A stretch of 64,000 nt of DNA from Mycobacterium sp. ACS4331 (GTDB taxonomy: Bacteria > Actinomycetota > Actinomycetes > Mycobacteriales > Mycobacteriaceae): assembly GCF_001667265.1 (NCBI RefSeq), contig NZ_LZHW01000098.1, forward strand, positions 34,082 to 98,081, written 5' to 3'. Numbering within the stretch: position 1 is the first letter of the stretch; every line of letters starts with the position of its first letter. The translations under genes and the position numbers were made by a program. This document shows positions 1 through 9,022 of the stretch, one piece after another. The notes beneath the pieces were generated by a model. The model was given only the letters and a program-made list of their open reading frames with translations, searched no databases and was not told the origin of the DNA.

Positions 1-675
1 ACGAATCACGACGAGTTCCTCGACGCGGCGGCCGATCTCCAGCAGGCGAGTCCGTTCCAGCCACGCGGCCCGCGCGTTCAGGACGGGGCCGAACGGAATC
101 ATCTGCCGGGCAATGACATCGGCGCTCAGGCCGGTGCCGCGAAGGAGGTTCAGGGATCGGTCGACCCCCGAGAACTCCGAGTGCACGAGGAAGAGTGTGC
201 CCTGGGGTGCCAGCAGCTCTTCGACCGCCAGGCACAGCGGATCCAGGATCGAGCGTCCGTCGTACCCGCCGTTGTAGGACTGTGGGGGGCCCGCGTGCGC
301 CGGGATGCGCTCCCGCTCGTCCTCGAAGTCGGGGACATACGGCGGGTTGCTGAGCACCACGTCGAACGGCGCGAATTCAGCAGCGCGAGTCCACGGTCCG
401 AGATGGACATGCATGTCCACCCCGGCGACCGCGGCATTGGCCCTTGCCTCGTGCACGGCGCGCGGACAGATCTCGAACGCCCGGACATCAGCGGCGCCTT
501 CAGCGGCCGCGGCGATCCCCACGACGCCGCTGCCGGCACAGAGGTCGGCGACGCACTGGCCTGCGATTCGGCCGCTGCTCACGGCGGTGTCGATGAGCAG
601 TTGTGAATCCTCCTGAGGGGGATACACGTCTTCTGGCACCGAGGCCGGCCAGATGCCACTTCTCGCAGTCGTCAC
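1..675 (-). CDS. HemK2/MTQ2-type SAM-dependent methyltransferase (3' end off the window)
   Basis: The gene is read on the minus strand from a GTG at 675 and is open to the window edge: 225 codons with no stop, so the C-terminus is missing. A purine-rich GAGGGG lies about 6 nt before the GTG. A SAM-binding motif I (DLCAGSGVVGIAAA) lies near residue 40 and the catalytic NPPY signature (VVLSNPPYV) near residue 100. The NPPY tetrad is known from the HemK/PrmC/MTQ2 enzymes that methylate glutamine or adenine amino groups. No PrmC-type N-terminal helical domain is present, so this is more likely the short HemK2/MTQ2-like form than PrmC itself. The substrate is unknown. Confidence 0.8.
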   Translation of the reverse strand, partial: MTTARSGIWPASVPEDVYPPQEDSQLLIDTAVSSGRIAGQCVADLCAGSGVVGIAAAAEGAADVRAFEICPRAVHEARANAAVAGVDMHVHLGPWTRAAEFAPFDVVLSNPPYVPDFEDERERIPAHAGPPQSYNGGYDGRSILDPLCLAVEELLAPQGTLFLVHSEFSGVDRSLNLLRGTGLSADVIARQMIPFGPVLNARAAWLERTRLLEIGRRVEELVVIR

Positions 676-787
676 AGGTTGCCCCTCTATATTCGTCGAG
701 CGGAGTTCACTTCTCGCATGCCCCGATCGCGTCCTGACCAAACGTTTCTCGGCAATGACGCGGAAACCGGGCCGCAACAAACGCAGC

Positions 788-813
788 GCCCCGGGGCCGT
801 ATGGTCCCGGGGC
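788..813 (-). terminator. Strong GC hairpin downstream of the ferritin-like gene
   Basis: Two 11-nt arms (788-798 and 803-813) pair around a GTAT loop with one mismatch, all G/C apart from the tip. The hairpin sits about 37 nt past the stop of the minus-strand gene ending at 850, and before the minus-strand methyltransferase. There is no T-tract, which is usual for mycobacterial terminators. Confidence 0.6.
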
Positions 814-849
814 GGTGCGTCTGGATCCGACAGTGTCCTGGGTTGGGGC

Positions 850-1824
850 TCAGTTGATCCCAACGACGGACTGCGCGATGGCGGCCAGTCTGGTCTGAGC
901 CGCCGAGACCACCCGGGCGCGATTCTTGTGCGCCTCCTCGTAGGCGATGATCACCCGGATGTCGGACGGGTCGGTGAGGTCCTTGACGGCCGTCGCAGCA
1001 TCATTGACGTTCAGGTCGTCGTAATCGGCGACGGGAAGCTCGTCGGCCTCGAGAACTCCTGCGGCTCCGCGGGTCGCGTGGATCGCGTCAGCCGCGCGCC
1101 CGGCGCCCTCGTCGCGGGTGATCTTCTCGGCCGCCTCAAGCGCCGAATCACGCGCCCCGGCCAGCGTTTTCGTCGCGATCTCCGTGGTGCGTGAGCCGCG
1201 GTCGACCAACTCGGAGAAGGCCGGACGGACAGAACGTACAGCCTCGGCCGCCCGCTCGACTCCGCGGGCCGACCACGTCATCGGCAGGTTCACGACCTTC
1301 ACGACCGCTCCCGCGGCGGCTTGGACCGGAGTGCGCCGCAGCGCCGCGGGCCCTCCGAGCGCATCCTCGGCCAGAACCGTGGTCAACCAGTCGACGGTCG
1401 CGGAGTGCGCCGTGATCAATCTGGTGGCGAGTTCCTCGATGTCCTTGTTCTTCGCGGCGACGGCCAGCGCCTTGATGTACCGAGACCGGTCCAGCAGCTG
1501 GTTCTCCAGCGCAAGATCGCCGAGAAGAGCCTCGTCGAACGGTTCGGCCTGCTCGGTCAGCGCCTTGACGGCCGCCGCGGCGCGACCCAGGAAGGGCCCG
1601 ATCACATCCGGGAATCCGCCGAGGTCGCGGATCGCCTTCTCGATCGCCTCAGCGCGGAGGCGGCCGTGCTCGGCGTTCTGGGTCAGTTCGGTGCGCACCG
1701 CTTCGGTGCGGGCCTGTGCCACTCGCGTCTCGGCGACCTGGATCTCGGTGTGCGTGAGATCCAGGACAGTCCGGAGCTGAGCCAACAGGGTTCCTGTGTC
1801 AACCTGTGTCTTCGTTGTTGCCAT
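850..1824 (-). CDS. Ferritin-like, all-helical mycobacterial protein
   Basis: The product is 324 aa starting MATTKTQVDTGTLL, with GGGGTGG about 8 nt before the ATG. An in-frame upstream extension has no ribosome site and was not used. The sequence is almost entirely helical. The N-terminal half carries repeated Glu/Gln/Arg heptads (residues 15-75) and the C-terminal third an E-E-x-H-K helix (IAYEEAHKNRARV). I read this as a ferritin-like helical bundle of the kind annotated in mycobacteria, but I cannot identify a complete di-iron ligand set. Its divergent promoter region holds a dyad resembling paired SigF promoters, which fits a stationary-phase or stress role. HBHA-like surface function is an alternative. 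Confidence 0.6.
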   Translation of the reverse strand: MATTKTQVDTGTLLAQLRTVLDLTHTEIQVAETRVAQARTEAVRTELTQNAEHGRLRAEAIEKAIRDLGGFPDVIGPFLGRAAAAVKALTEQAEPFDEALLGDLALENQLLDRSRYIKALAVAAKNKDIEELATRLITAHSATVDWLTTVLAEDALGGPAALRRTPVQAAAGAVVKVVNLPMTWSARGVERAAEAVRSVRPAFSELVDRGSRTTEIATKTLAGARDSALEAAEKITRDEGAGRAADAIHATRGAAGVLEADELPVADYDDLNVNDAATAVKDLTDPSDIRVIIAYEEAHKNRARVVSAAQTRLAAIAQSVVGIN

Positions 1825-1886
1825 AGTTCTGTTCCACCCCTTTGTTTGGCTTGGTGTGTCAGCGGCGTAGGTACCGCTCCCGGAGT

Positions 1887-1917
1887 CGGTTACCCGAACC
1901 GGCAGCACGGGTAACCG
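1887..1917. promoter_or_regulatory. Perfect inverted repeat resembling paired SigF-type promoters
   Basis: CGGTTACCCG at 1887-1896 and its exact complement CGGGTAACCG at 1908-1917 are separated by 11 nt. Read on either strand the dyad gives GGTT, 17 nt, GGGTA, close to the mycobacterial SigF pattern (GTTT, 15-17 nt, GGGTA). It lies between the divergent genes starting at 1824 and 2042, so one symmetrical element could drive both. A repressor operator is the alternative. Confidence 0.45.
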
Positions 1918-2041
1918 GATCAGCGAGGTGTGACAAATGCCTCGAACCGGGTAGCGCGCGGTCCAGGTGGGAAGCCACGCCGTCGGGCGGGTCCGATGAG
2001 GGCCACGCGAGCCGCCGTCAGCCGAGGAGGGAGATCGACTC

Positions 2042-2296
2042 ATGACCATCTGCGCCACCTGCGGAAACGACTACGACAAGACGTTCACTGTGACGTGGCC
2101 CGACGGCCACTCGGAGGCCTTCGACTGTGTCGAGTGCGCCGCGGCTCAGCTGGCCCCGGAATGCGGGCACTGCGGCTGCCGGATCCTCGGCCACGGCATC
2201 GAAACGGACGCCGGCATCTTCTGTTGCGCGCACTGCGCGCGCAAGGACACCAATGCCGACGTCAACGACCGCGACCCCGTGCCGGCTGGCGGGTGA
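2042..2296 (+). CDS. Small cysteine-rich zinc-ribbon/metallothionein-like protein
   Basis: This is an 84-aa protein with eleven cysteines: CATCG at the N-terminus, CVEC near residue 29, CGHCGC at 41-46 and CCAHC at about 61-65. The paired CxxC spacing indicates one or two zinc-ribbon sites. GAGGGAGA lies about 7 nt before the ATG. It is transcribed away from the ferritin-like gene across the SigF-like dyad, which suggests co-induction and perhaps metal buffering or redox protection. I recognise the type as a conserved mycobacterial small protein but know of no established function. The last ~12 residues lie beyond the cysteine core and look unstructured. Confidence 0.65.
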   Translation: MTICATCGNDYDKTFTVTWPDGHSEAFDCVECAAAQLAPECGHCGCRILGHGIETDAGIFCCAHCARKDTNADVNDRDPVPAGG

Positions 2297-2309
2297 ATGG
2301 CCTTCCGAC

Positions 2310-3149
2310 TCAGCCGGTTTCGGCGGCGATGCGCGCACGTTCGCGCATCGAGGCGATGACCCCGCCGTCGTTGAGGATGTCGGTACCGGTGAGGTAACCC
2401 GCCCTGTCGCTGGCGCAGAACGCCAGGAGTTCGGCCATCTCCTCGGGTCGGCCCCAGCGTGGCACCGCAGCGTCGGCGACCATCGCGCCGGCGCCGGCCT
2501 GCTCCTCGAGCCTGCCCATCTCGGTGTCGATCGAACCCGGTGACACCGACACGACCCGGAGCCCACGGCCATTGAAGCGCTCGGCCTGCGCGCTGCTGTA
2601 CCACTTGACGTACGACTTGCTCAGGGCGTAGCTGATCCCCGAACGTGCCTCCTCCGGCACGATGTTGCAGGCGGCGAGCAGTTCGGACATGAACTCCTCG
2701 GGGTTGTCCTGAGCCAGCGGGAACCGAGCAACCGGGATCAGCTCGTCGGGCAGCATGTGGGCGGCCATCGAGGCGACGTTGACCACCGCGGCGCCCTCCG
2801 GGGCCGCGCTGAAGAACGCCTCATTGACGTTCACGGTCCCCAGGGCGTTGGTCCGCATCACATATTCCGCGTCCCCCATGCTGGGACTGACCCCGGCCGT
2901 ATGGATCACCGAGGCGAGCGCCCCCAGGTCGGCCGCGGTGGCGAACACCTCGGCGACCGCGGCGGGATCGGTGACGTCGGCGTGCACGATCGTGGGGGTG
3001 ATCCCCAGGTCACGCAGCGTGGCCTCGGCCAGGTCCAGACGGTCTCTGCGGTTGTCGCAGAGCACCAGCGCGTGCTCTCGACCCACAATCTTCGCGGTGG
3101 CCACTCCCATACCACCGGCCCCGCCGGTGATCACCGAAACGCTGCTCAT
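2310..3149 (-). CDS. SDR family NAD(P)-dependent oxidoreductase
   Basis: A 279-aa short-chain dehydrogenase. The dinucleotide motif TGGAGGMG is at residues 8-15, and the cofactor selectivity loop follows as LCDNRRDRL, where the Asp favours NAD(H). The catalytic YALSK (YxxxK) follows near residue 170, and SPGSIDTEM matches the conserved post-active-site loop. A 15-residue insert before the Tyr lengthens the substrate region. It converges on the zinc-ribbon gene with a 13-nt gap and is divergent from the helicase. The substrate is unknown. Nothing ties it to the lipid cluster beyond proximity. Confidence 0.85.
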   Translation of the reverse strand: MSSVSVITGGAGGMGVATAKIVGREHALVLCDNRRDRLDLAEATLRDLGITPTIVHADVTDPAAVAEVFATAADLGALASVIHTAGVSPSMGDAEYVMRTNALGTVNVNEAFFSAAPEGAAVVNVASMAAHMLPDELIPVARFPLAQDNPEEFMSELLAACNIVPEEARSGISYALSKSYVKWYSSAQAERFNGRGLRVVSVSPGSIDTEMGRLEEQAGAGAMVADAAVPRWGRPEEMAELLAFCASDRAGYLTGTDILNDGGVIASMRERARIAAETG

Positions 3150-3249
3150 ACGCCGAACCTATACCGTGTCTCGTCCGGTAAACCCGACGGGCCTGAACCG
3201 CTGCGCACGGTTTCCCCCGACTCACGGCATCAGGCAGGCTGTCCTCACG

Positions 3250-5817
3250 ATGAACTCCTCTCCCACCGCCCTGCTCGACGATCCGTCGAACCTGTCATCA
3301 CTGCACGCGCTGGGGGGCGACGCCGACGCGCTGTACACGTCGTTCGCGTCGTGGGCCGAGGCGGCGGGCACGACGCTCTACCCCCACCAGGAGGAGGCGC
3401 TGATCGAACTGGTCAGTGGCGCCAACGTGGTGCTGGCCACGCCGACGGGGTCCGGAAAGTCCCTGGTGGCCACCGGAGCGTTGTACGCCGCACTCGCGGG
3501 TCGGCGGCGCAGCTACTACACGGCGCCGATCAAGGCCCTGGTGAGCGAGAAGTTCTTCGCACTCTGCGACGTCTTCGGAGCGGCGAACGTCGGCATGCTG
3601 ACCGGTGACGCGTCGGTCAACGCGGAAGCGCCGATCATCGCCTGCACCGCGGAGATCCTGGCCAACGTCGCACTCCGCGAGGGCGGAGTGCGGGGCGGCG
3701 GCCTTGACGCCATGGTGGTCATGGATGAGTTCCACTACTACGGCGATCCCGATCGGGGCTGGGCCTGGCAGGTTCCGCTGCTGGAACTCCCCGACGCTCA
3801 GTTTCTCCTGATGTCGGCCACCCTGGGCGACGTCGAATTCCTGCGCAGGGACCTGACTCGGCGCACGGGCCGCCCGACCGCGCTGGTCGCCACGGCTGAG
3901 CGCCCGGTGCCGCTGTTCTACTCGTACGCCACCACCGCCATGCACGAGACCATCGGCGAACTGCTGCAGACCCATCAGGCACCGATCTACGTGGTGCACT
4001 TCACCCAGGCATCGGCGTTGGAGCGGGCGCAGGCCCTGATGAGCGTGAATGTCTGCACCAAGGAGGAGAAGGCCGCGATCGCCGCACACATCGGCGCCTT
4101 CCGCTTCTCCACCGCATTCGGGTCGACCCTGTCACGACTGGTGCGGCACGGCATCGGGGTCCACCACGCAGGCATGCTGCCCAAGTACCGCCGGCTCGTG
4201 GAACAGCTGGCTCAGGCGGGCCTGCTCAAGGTCATCTGCGGCACCGACACCCTGGGTGTCGGCATCAACGTGCCGATCCGCACCGTCGTCTTCTCCGCGT
4301 TGTCCAAGTACGACGGCACCCGTACGCGCCTGCTCAACGCGCGGGAGTTCCACCAGATCGCCGGGCGAGCCGGGCGGGCGGGCTACGACACCGTCGGAAA
4401 TGTCGTCGTACAGGCGCCCGACCACGAGGTGGCCAACCTCAAGCAGTTCGCCAAGGTCGCCGACGATCCCAAGAAGCGTCGAAAATTGGTGCGCCGCAAG
4501 GCACCTGAGGGAATGGTGCCGTGGGGCGAGTCGACCATGACCCGGCTGGTGGAGGCGGCACCGGAGCAGTTGACCAGCAACATGCGGGTGTCCACCGCGA
4601 TGCTGCTCGACGTCATCGATCGTCCGGGGGACCCCTTCGAGGCGATGCGACGTCTGTTGACCGACAACCACGAACCTCGCCGCCGACAGTTGAAACACAT
4701 CCGCGAGGCCGTCGGGATCGCGCGCTCGCTCCTGCAGGCCGGGGTCGTCGAACGCCTCGCCACACCGGATCCGGACGGGCGACGGTATCGCCTCACCGTT
4801 GATCTGCCAACGGATTTCGCGCTCAACCAGCCCCTGTCGACATTCGCACTGGCCGCACTCGACATGCTCGACCCGGAGTCGGAGACCTACGCCTGCGATG
4901 TCGTGTCGGTCATCGAAGCCACCCTTGAGGACCCTCGGCAGATCCTGGCCGCACAGTTGAAGAAGGCGCGCGGCGAGGCGATCGCGGAGATGAAGGCCGA
5001 CGGCATCGAGTACGACGAGCGCATCGAACTCCTCGACGACATCACCTATCCACGACCCCTCGACGAGCTTCTGCACCACGCCTTCGAGGTCTACCTGCAG
5101 ACCAATCCGTGGGCCGCCGACGGTCACCTGTCGCCGAAGTCCGTGGTGCGCGAGATGTGGGAGCAGGCCTGGTCATTCCGCGAACTGATCAGCGCGTACG
5201 GTCTGACCCGGTCCGAAGGCGCAGTGCTGCGCTACCTGTCCGACGCGTTCAAAGCCCTGCGCTCGGGCGTCCCCGCCGCGGCACGCACCGAACAGGTCAC
5301 CGACATCGTGGAATGGCTCGGCGAACTGGTTCGCCAGGTCGACTCCAGCCTGCTCGATGAGTGGGAACAGCTCACCAGTGGCGAGGAACCGCACGCCGTT
5401 TCGGCGCCGACGACGCCGCCCCGTCCGCTGACCTCCAACGAACGTGCGTTCACCGCGATGGTCCGCAATGCGCTGTTCCGGCGGGTGGAGTTGTTCGCCA
5501 GGGAGCGCTGGGAGGACCTCGGCGCCCTCGACGGCAGCGACGGCTGGACCGCGGAACGCTGGCGCGAGGTCGGCGCCGACTACTTCACCGAACACGACGA
5601 GGTCGGCACCGGAGCCGATGCCAGAGGCCCGGCCCTGTTGGTCTTCGACCGCCAGCCGGACCGGTGGCGAGTACGGCAGATTCTGGACGACCCGGCGGGT
5701 GACCACGACTGGGGCTTCACCGTCGAGGTCGACCTGCGCGAGTCCGACGAGCAGGGCGCGGCGGTGCTGCGTGTCACCCATGCGGGCCGTTTCGATACCA
5801 TTGGCCTCGAAATCTGA
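3250..5817 (+). CDS. DEAD/DEAH-box helicase with C-terminal DUF3516-type region
   Basis: The product is 855 aa from the ATG at 3250; the frame is open upstream, but that extension overlaps the divergent SDR. Helicase motifs occur in order: Walker A ATPTGSGKS (K70), Walker B DEFHYY near residue 157, SAT motif LMSATLGD, motif V GTDTLGVGIN and motif VI QIAGRAGRAG. This is the Ski2-like superfamily 2 arrangement. The remaining ~450 residues match the DUF3516 extension of actinobacterial helicases. A role in RNA or DNA unwinding is known for the superfamily, but the specific substrate here is not. It is followed by the epimerase gene at a 16-nt gap, probably co-transcribed. Confidence 0.85.
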   Translation: MNSSPTALLDDPSNLSSLHALGGDADALYTSFASWAEAAGTTLYPHQEEALIELVSGANVVLATPTGSGKSLVATGALYAALAGRRRSYYTAPIKALVSEKFFALCDVFGAANVGMLTGDASVNAEAPIIACTAEILANVALREGGVRGGGLDAMVVMDEFHYYGDPDRGWAWQVPLLELPDAQFLLMSATLGDVEFLRRDLTRRTGRPTALVATAERPVPLFYSYATTAMHETIGELLQTHQAPIYVVHFTQASALERAQALMSVNVCTKEEKAAIAAHIGAFRFSTAFGSTLSRLVRHGIGVHHAGMLPKYRRLVEQLAQAGLLKVICGTDTLGVGINVPIRTVVFSALSKYDGTRTRLLNAREFHQIAGRAGRAGYDTVGNVVVQAPDHEVANLKQFAKVADDPKKRRKLVRRKAPEGMVPWGESTMTRLVEAAPEQLTSNMRVSTAMLLDVIDRPGDPFEAMRRLLTDNHEPRRRQLKHIREAVGIARSLLQAGVVERLATPDPDGRRYRLTVDLPTDFALNQPLSTFALAALDMLDPESETYACDVVSVIEATLEDPRQILAAQLKKARGEAIAEMKADGIEYDERIELLDDITYPRPLDELLHHAFEVYLQTNPWAADGHLSPKSVVREMWEQAWSFRELISAYGLTRSEGAVLRYLSDAFKALRSGVPAAARTEQVTDIVEWLGELVRQVDSSLLDEWEQLTSGEEPHAVSAPTTPPRPLTSNERAFTAMVRNALFRRVELFARERWEDLGALDGSDGWTAERWREVGADYFTEHDEVGTGADARGPALLVFDRQPDRWRVRQILDDPAGDHDWGFTVEVDLRESDEQGAAVLRVTHAGRFDTIGLEI

Positions 5818-5833
5818 GATGAGGGAGCAGCCA

Positions 5834-6847
5834 GTGCGTATTGCGGTGACGGGTGGGACGGGATACCTGGGTGCCCATACGGTCAGGGCCCTGCTGACCG
5901 AGGGGCACGAGGTCAGGCTGCTGCTCGCCCCCGGGGACACCGGTGGCGCCGTGCTGGACCAGCTTCGACTGCTCGGTCCGGTGACCGTGGTGTCCGGTGA
6001 CATCCGGGCCGAATCCGCGATCACCGAACTGCTCTCCGGCGCCGACGCACTGTTGCACGCCGCCGGCATCGTCGGGACCAGTGAGCGACAGGCGCAGGCG
6101 ATGTGGGAGATCAACGCCTACGCGACCGAGAAGATCCTGTCCCGCGCCGTCGAGGCAGGACTCGATCCGGTGGTGTCGGTGAGCAGCTACAGCGCGCTGT
6201 ACCCGCCACCGAACGGTGTGATCTCGGCGGACTCTCCGACCGCTTCTGGGCGCAGCGCCTATGCCAAGACGAAGGGTTACGCCGACCGGGTCGCCAGGCG
6301 TCTGCAGGCCGACGGCGCGCCCGTGGTGGTGACCTATCCGTCAAGTGTCGTGGGCCCGGCGTTCCACACCGCGGCCGGGGTGACCGAACGCGGGTGGGCC
6401 CCGATCATGCGCTATGCCGTCGCGCCGAGCGTCCGGGGCGGGATGCAGATGATCGACGTGCGCGATGTGGCCGACGTGCACACCCGCATCATGTCGAAGG
6501 GCCGCGGACCGCATCGCTACGTCTGTGGGGGCGTGCTGCTGACCTTCGACCAGATGATCGACGCACTCCAGGACGGCCTGGGTCGACCGGTTCGCCGAAT
6601 CCCCCTGCATCCCAGTGTGTTGCGTGGGCTCGGCCGTGTCGCCGACATCGCGGGCCGGTTGGTGCCGCTGACCGACGGTCTGAGCTACGAGGCCGCGATG
6701 CTGCTCACCTCGGCCACCCCGACCGACGACCGCAGCACTCAGGAGGACCTCGGGATCACCTGGCGGGACCCGCGTGCGGCGATCATTGCGTCAGTCCGCG
6801 GGCAGACCGCCGGCAGCGGTGAGCAGCGCAGCGATCCGCTTCCGTAG
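5834..6847 (+). CDS. NAD-dependent epimerase/dehydratase-like extended SDR
   Basis: The GTG at 5834 is preferred because GAGGGAG lies 6 nt before it; an ATG at 5819 would add five residues. The 337-aa product opens with the Rossmann motif VTGGTGYLGAH (GxxGxxG) and carries an active-site Tyr/Lys in SAYAKTKGYAD near residue 145, with SSYSALYPP upstream supplying the Ser. The length and C-terminal domain match extended SDRs (nucleotide-sugar epimerases, 3-beta-HSD-like). There is no sugar-nucleotide signature that I can call. Its 3' end overlaps the convergent TetR gene by 57 nt. Confidence 0.75.
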   Translation: MRIAVTGGTGYLGAHTVRALLTEGHEVRLLLAPGDTGGAVLDQLRLLGPVTVVSGDIRAESAITELLSGADALLHAAGIVGTSERQAQAMWEINAYATEKILSRAVEAGLDPVVSVSSYSALYPPPNGVISADSPTASGRSAYAKTKGYADRVARRLQADGAPVVVTYPSSVVGPAFHTAAGVTERGWAPIMRYAVAPSVRGGMQMIDVRDVADVHTRIMSKGRGPHRYVCGGVLLTFDQMIDALQDGLGRPVRRIPLHPSVLRGLGRVADIAGRLVPLTDGLSYEAAMLLTSATPTDDRSTQEDLGITWRDPRAAIIASVRGQTAGSGEQRSDPLP

Positions 6848-7390
6848 CTCCGGCGAATCATCCTCCACCGCAACGGTCGTCAGGATCAGTGACGCCCCAG
6901 CGGCCAGCACGAGCAGGGCACGGGCGTCGAGTTCCGCGCGTCGGCGCGCAGCGGGCGTCCGCGCGGCGACATGCTGTGCGTAGAGAGCCACCGCCGGCCC
7001 GCTGAAGTCCGCCCACAGCGTCGTGCGAAGCTCTTGGTTCTCGCGCAACGCGAGCATCAGGCCGGGCACAGCCGCCCGCACGTCCGGCCGCGTGAACAGT
7101 TGATGGCTGCCCGCGACCAGCCATTGGATCCAGCCCGTGAGATCGGTTCCGGCGAACGGCGACAGGTCGGGGGCCTCACCCAGGATCGCGTGCAGCACCA
7201 ACTCGGCCTTGGTGGCCCACCGCCGGTTCATGCTGGATCGCCCGACGCCGGCCCGGGCCGCCACCAGGCGGATGCTCAGCTCGTCCCAGCCCACCTCGAG
7301 GAGAAGCTGTCGGGTCGCCTCCAACACCCGCTCGTCGATCGAACTGTCGCGCGGCCGGCCAGCCGATCGTTCTGCGGTGCCGTCGCTCAT
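6791..7390 (-). CDS. TetR/AcrR family transcriptional regulator
   Basis: The product is 199 aa from MSDGTAERS; an in-frame ATG at 7408 would add six residues and neither start has a strong ribosome site. The helix-turn-helix spans residues ~20-65 (LSIRLVAARAGVGRSSMNRRWATKAEL), with the typical W-x-x-K-x-x-L end. The C-terminal ligand domain is unassigned. The last 19 codons run antisense through the end of the epimerase gene, so both 3' ends are locked together. The acyl-CoA ligase gene ending at 7422 lies just upstream on the same strand, so that gene or operon may be its target, although no operator was identified. Confidence 0.85.
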   Translation of the reverse strand: MSDGTAERSAGRPRDSSIDERVLEATRQLLLEVGWDELSIRLVAARAGVGRSSMNRRWATKAELVLHAILGEAPDLSPFAGTDLTGWIQWLVAGSHQLFTRPDVRAAVPGLMLALRENQELRTTLWADFSGPAVALYAQHVAARTPAARRRAELDARALLVLAAGASLILTTVAVEDDSPELRKRIAALLTAAGGLPAD

Positions 7391-7421
7391 GGACCCATTG
7401 AACCGCATGGCGCGGTGGGCG

Positions 7422-8972
7422 CTACACGGGTGTTGTCACAGAATGGCTTTCGCCCCCGCTGTATCGCGCCACAAGGTCACGCTTGATCATCTTGCCCGTC
7501 TCGGTGCGCGGCAACTGCGCCTCGAAGGAGATCGAGCGCGGGCATTTGTAGTGGGCCACCCGGCCGCGCAGCCATTCGATGAGCTCCGCCGCGAAGTCAT
7601 CGGTGGCGTCCGCCGGGTCCAGCGTCTGGACCACGGCCTTGACCGACTGGCCCATCGCGGCGTCCGGGATGCCGAAGACCGCGGCGTCGAGCACGCGGGG
7701 GTGTCCGATGAGCAGATCCTCGACCTCCTGCGGGTAGATGTTCACCCCGCCCGAGATGATCATGTGGTGGCGGCGATCCGTCAGGTACAGGTAGCCGTCG
7801 GCATCGAGGTAGCCGATGTCACCGACCGACGCCCACCCGCGGGCGTTGCGGGCCGCGGCGGTCTTCTCCTGGTCCTTGAGATAGCTGAAGGGCAGACCGC
7901 CCTCGAAGTAGATCTCGCCGGGTTCCCCCGGGGGCAGTTCTTCGCCGTCTTCGCCGATGATGTGTGCCGCACCGCCCAGCGGCCGGCCGACCGAACCCGG
8001 GTGCTGCAACCACTCCTCGGCACGGATGAAGGACACCCCGACCCCTTCGGACGAGCCGTAGAACTCGTCGACGATCGGACCCCACCACTGCAGCATCGCG
8101 CGTTTGACGTCCACCGGGCACGGTGCTGCGGCGTGCACGACGCGTCGCAGACTGGACACGTCATAGCGGTCACGAACTGCACTGGGCAGCTTGAGCATTC
8201 GGACGAACATGGTCGGCACGAACTGACCGTGCGTCACCCCGTGGCGCTCGATGGCCTCGAGCGCACCTTCGGCGTCGAAGTGCTCGAGCACCACCGTGGT
8301 CCCGCCGAGTGCCTGCACCGACATCGACCAGAACGACGGCGCGGTGTGGTACAGCGGCGCCGGACTCAGGTACACCGACGTCCCGTCGATGCCTGCCGCA
8401 CCCAGCAGCGGCGCCAGCATGACCCCCGCCTGCTCGGGGGTCACATGCGGCAGTTCGCGACGAATCCCCTTGGGCCGTCCGGTGGTTCCCGACGAGTACT
8501 GAAGCAGATCACCCTCGCGTTCGTCGGGCACCGGGGTGGCCGGCTGGTGTGCGACGCAGTCCGGGTAGCGCTGCCAGCCGTCCAGATCGTCGTCAGCCAG
8601 CAGACGCAGCTTCGGCAGGCCGTTGGGCAGATACTGTTCCAACTCCGCGCACACCCCTGCGGTGGCACGTGATCCGATGATCGCATCTGCTCCGCTGTTG
8701 TCGACGATGTACGCCGTCTCCGCGGCGTGCAGGTGCGTGCTGATGGTGGCGTAGTACAGCCCGCATCGTCGCGCCGCCCACATCACGGCGTGCATGTGCT
8801 CGTTGTTCTCCATGAGCACCGCGACCGTGTCACCCTCCCGCATGCCGGCGGCGCGGAAGTGATGCGCCAACCGGTTGGCCCTGGCCTCGAGTTCGGCGAA
8901 ACTGAGCCGGATTCCGGACGGATGCAGGATGACGGCCGGTCGCTCGGAGTCGATCCACTGCCTGATCTGCAT
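7422..8972 (-). CDS. Acyl-CoA synthetase (AMP-binding, FadD type)
   Basis: A 516-aa adenylate-forming enzyme. Core motifs are visible: the phosphate loop YSSGTTGRPKG near residue 173, the adenine site FYGSSEGVG near 312, the hinge YLTDRRHHMIISGGVNIYP, and the C-terminal catalytic Lys in TETGKMIKRD. The family activates carboxylic acids to acyl-CoA by way of acyl-AMP. It is paralogous to the ligase at 24668: both share blocks such as FVRMLKLP, a basic pair with YDVSSLR, and AAPCP followed by WWGP. It lies 3' of the AveC-like gene on the same strand. The acyl substrate is unknown. Confidence 0.88.
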   Translation of the reverse strand: MQIRQWIDSERPAVILHPSGIRLSFAELEARANRLAHHFRAAGMREGDTVAVLMENNEHMHAVMWAARRCGLYYATISTHLHAAETAYIVDNSGADAIIGSRATAGVCAELEQYLPNGLPKLRLLADDDLDGWQRYPDCVAHQPATPVPDEREGDLLQYSSGTTGRPKGIRRELPHVTPEQAGVMLAPLLGAAGIDGTSVYLSPAPLYHTAPSFWSMSVQALGGTTVVLEHFDAEGALEAIERHGVTHGQFVPTMFVRMLKLPSAVRDRYDVSSLRRVVHAAAPCPVDVKRAMLQWWGPIVDEFYGSSEGVGVSFIRAEEWLQHPGSVGRPLGGAAHIIGEDGEELPPGEPGEIYFEGGLPFSYLKDQEKTAAARNARGWASVGDIGYLDADGYLYLTDRRHHMIISGGVNIYPQEVEDLLIGHPRVLDAAVFGIPDAAMGQSVKAVVQTLDPADATDDFAAELIEWLRGRVAHYKCPRSISFEAQLPRTETGKMIKRDLVARYSGGESHSVTTPV

Positions 8973-9022
8973 GTCAGCTCACTTTCATTCCCACGAGCGA
9001 TGGGTGTGTCAGTCAGTCGGTG

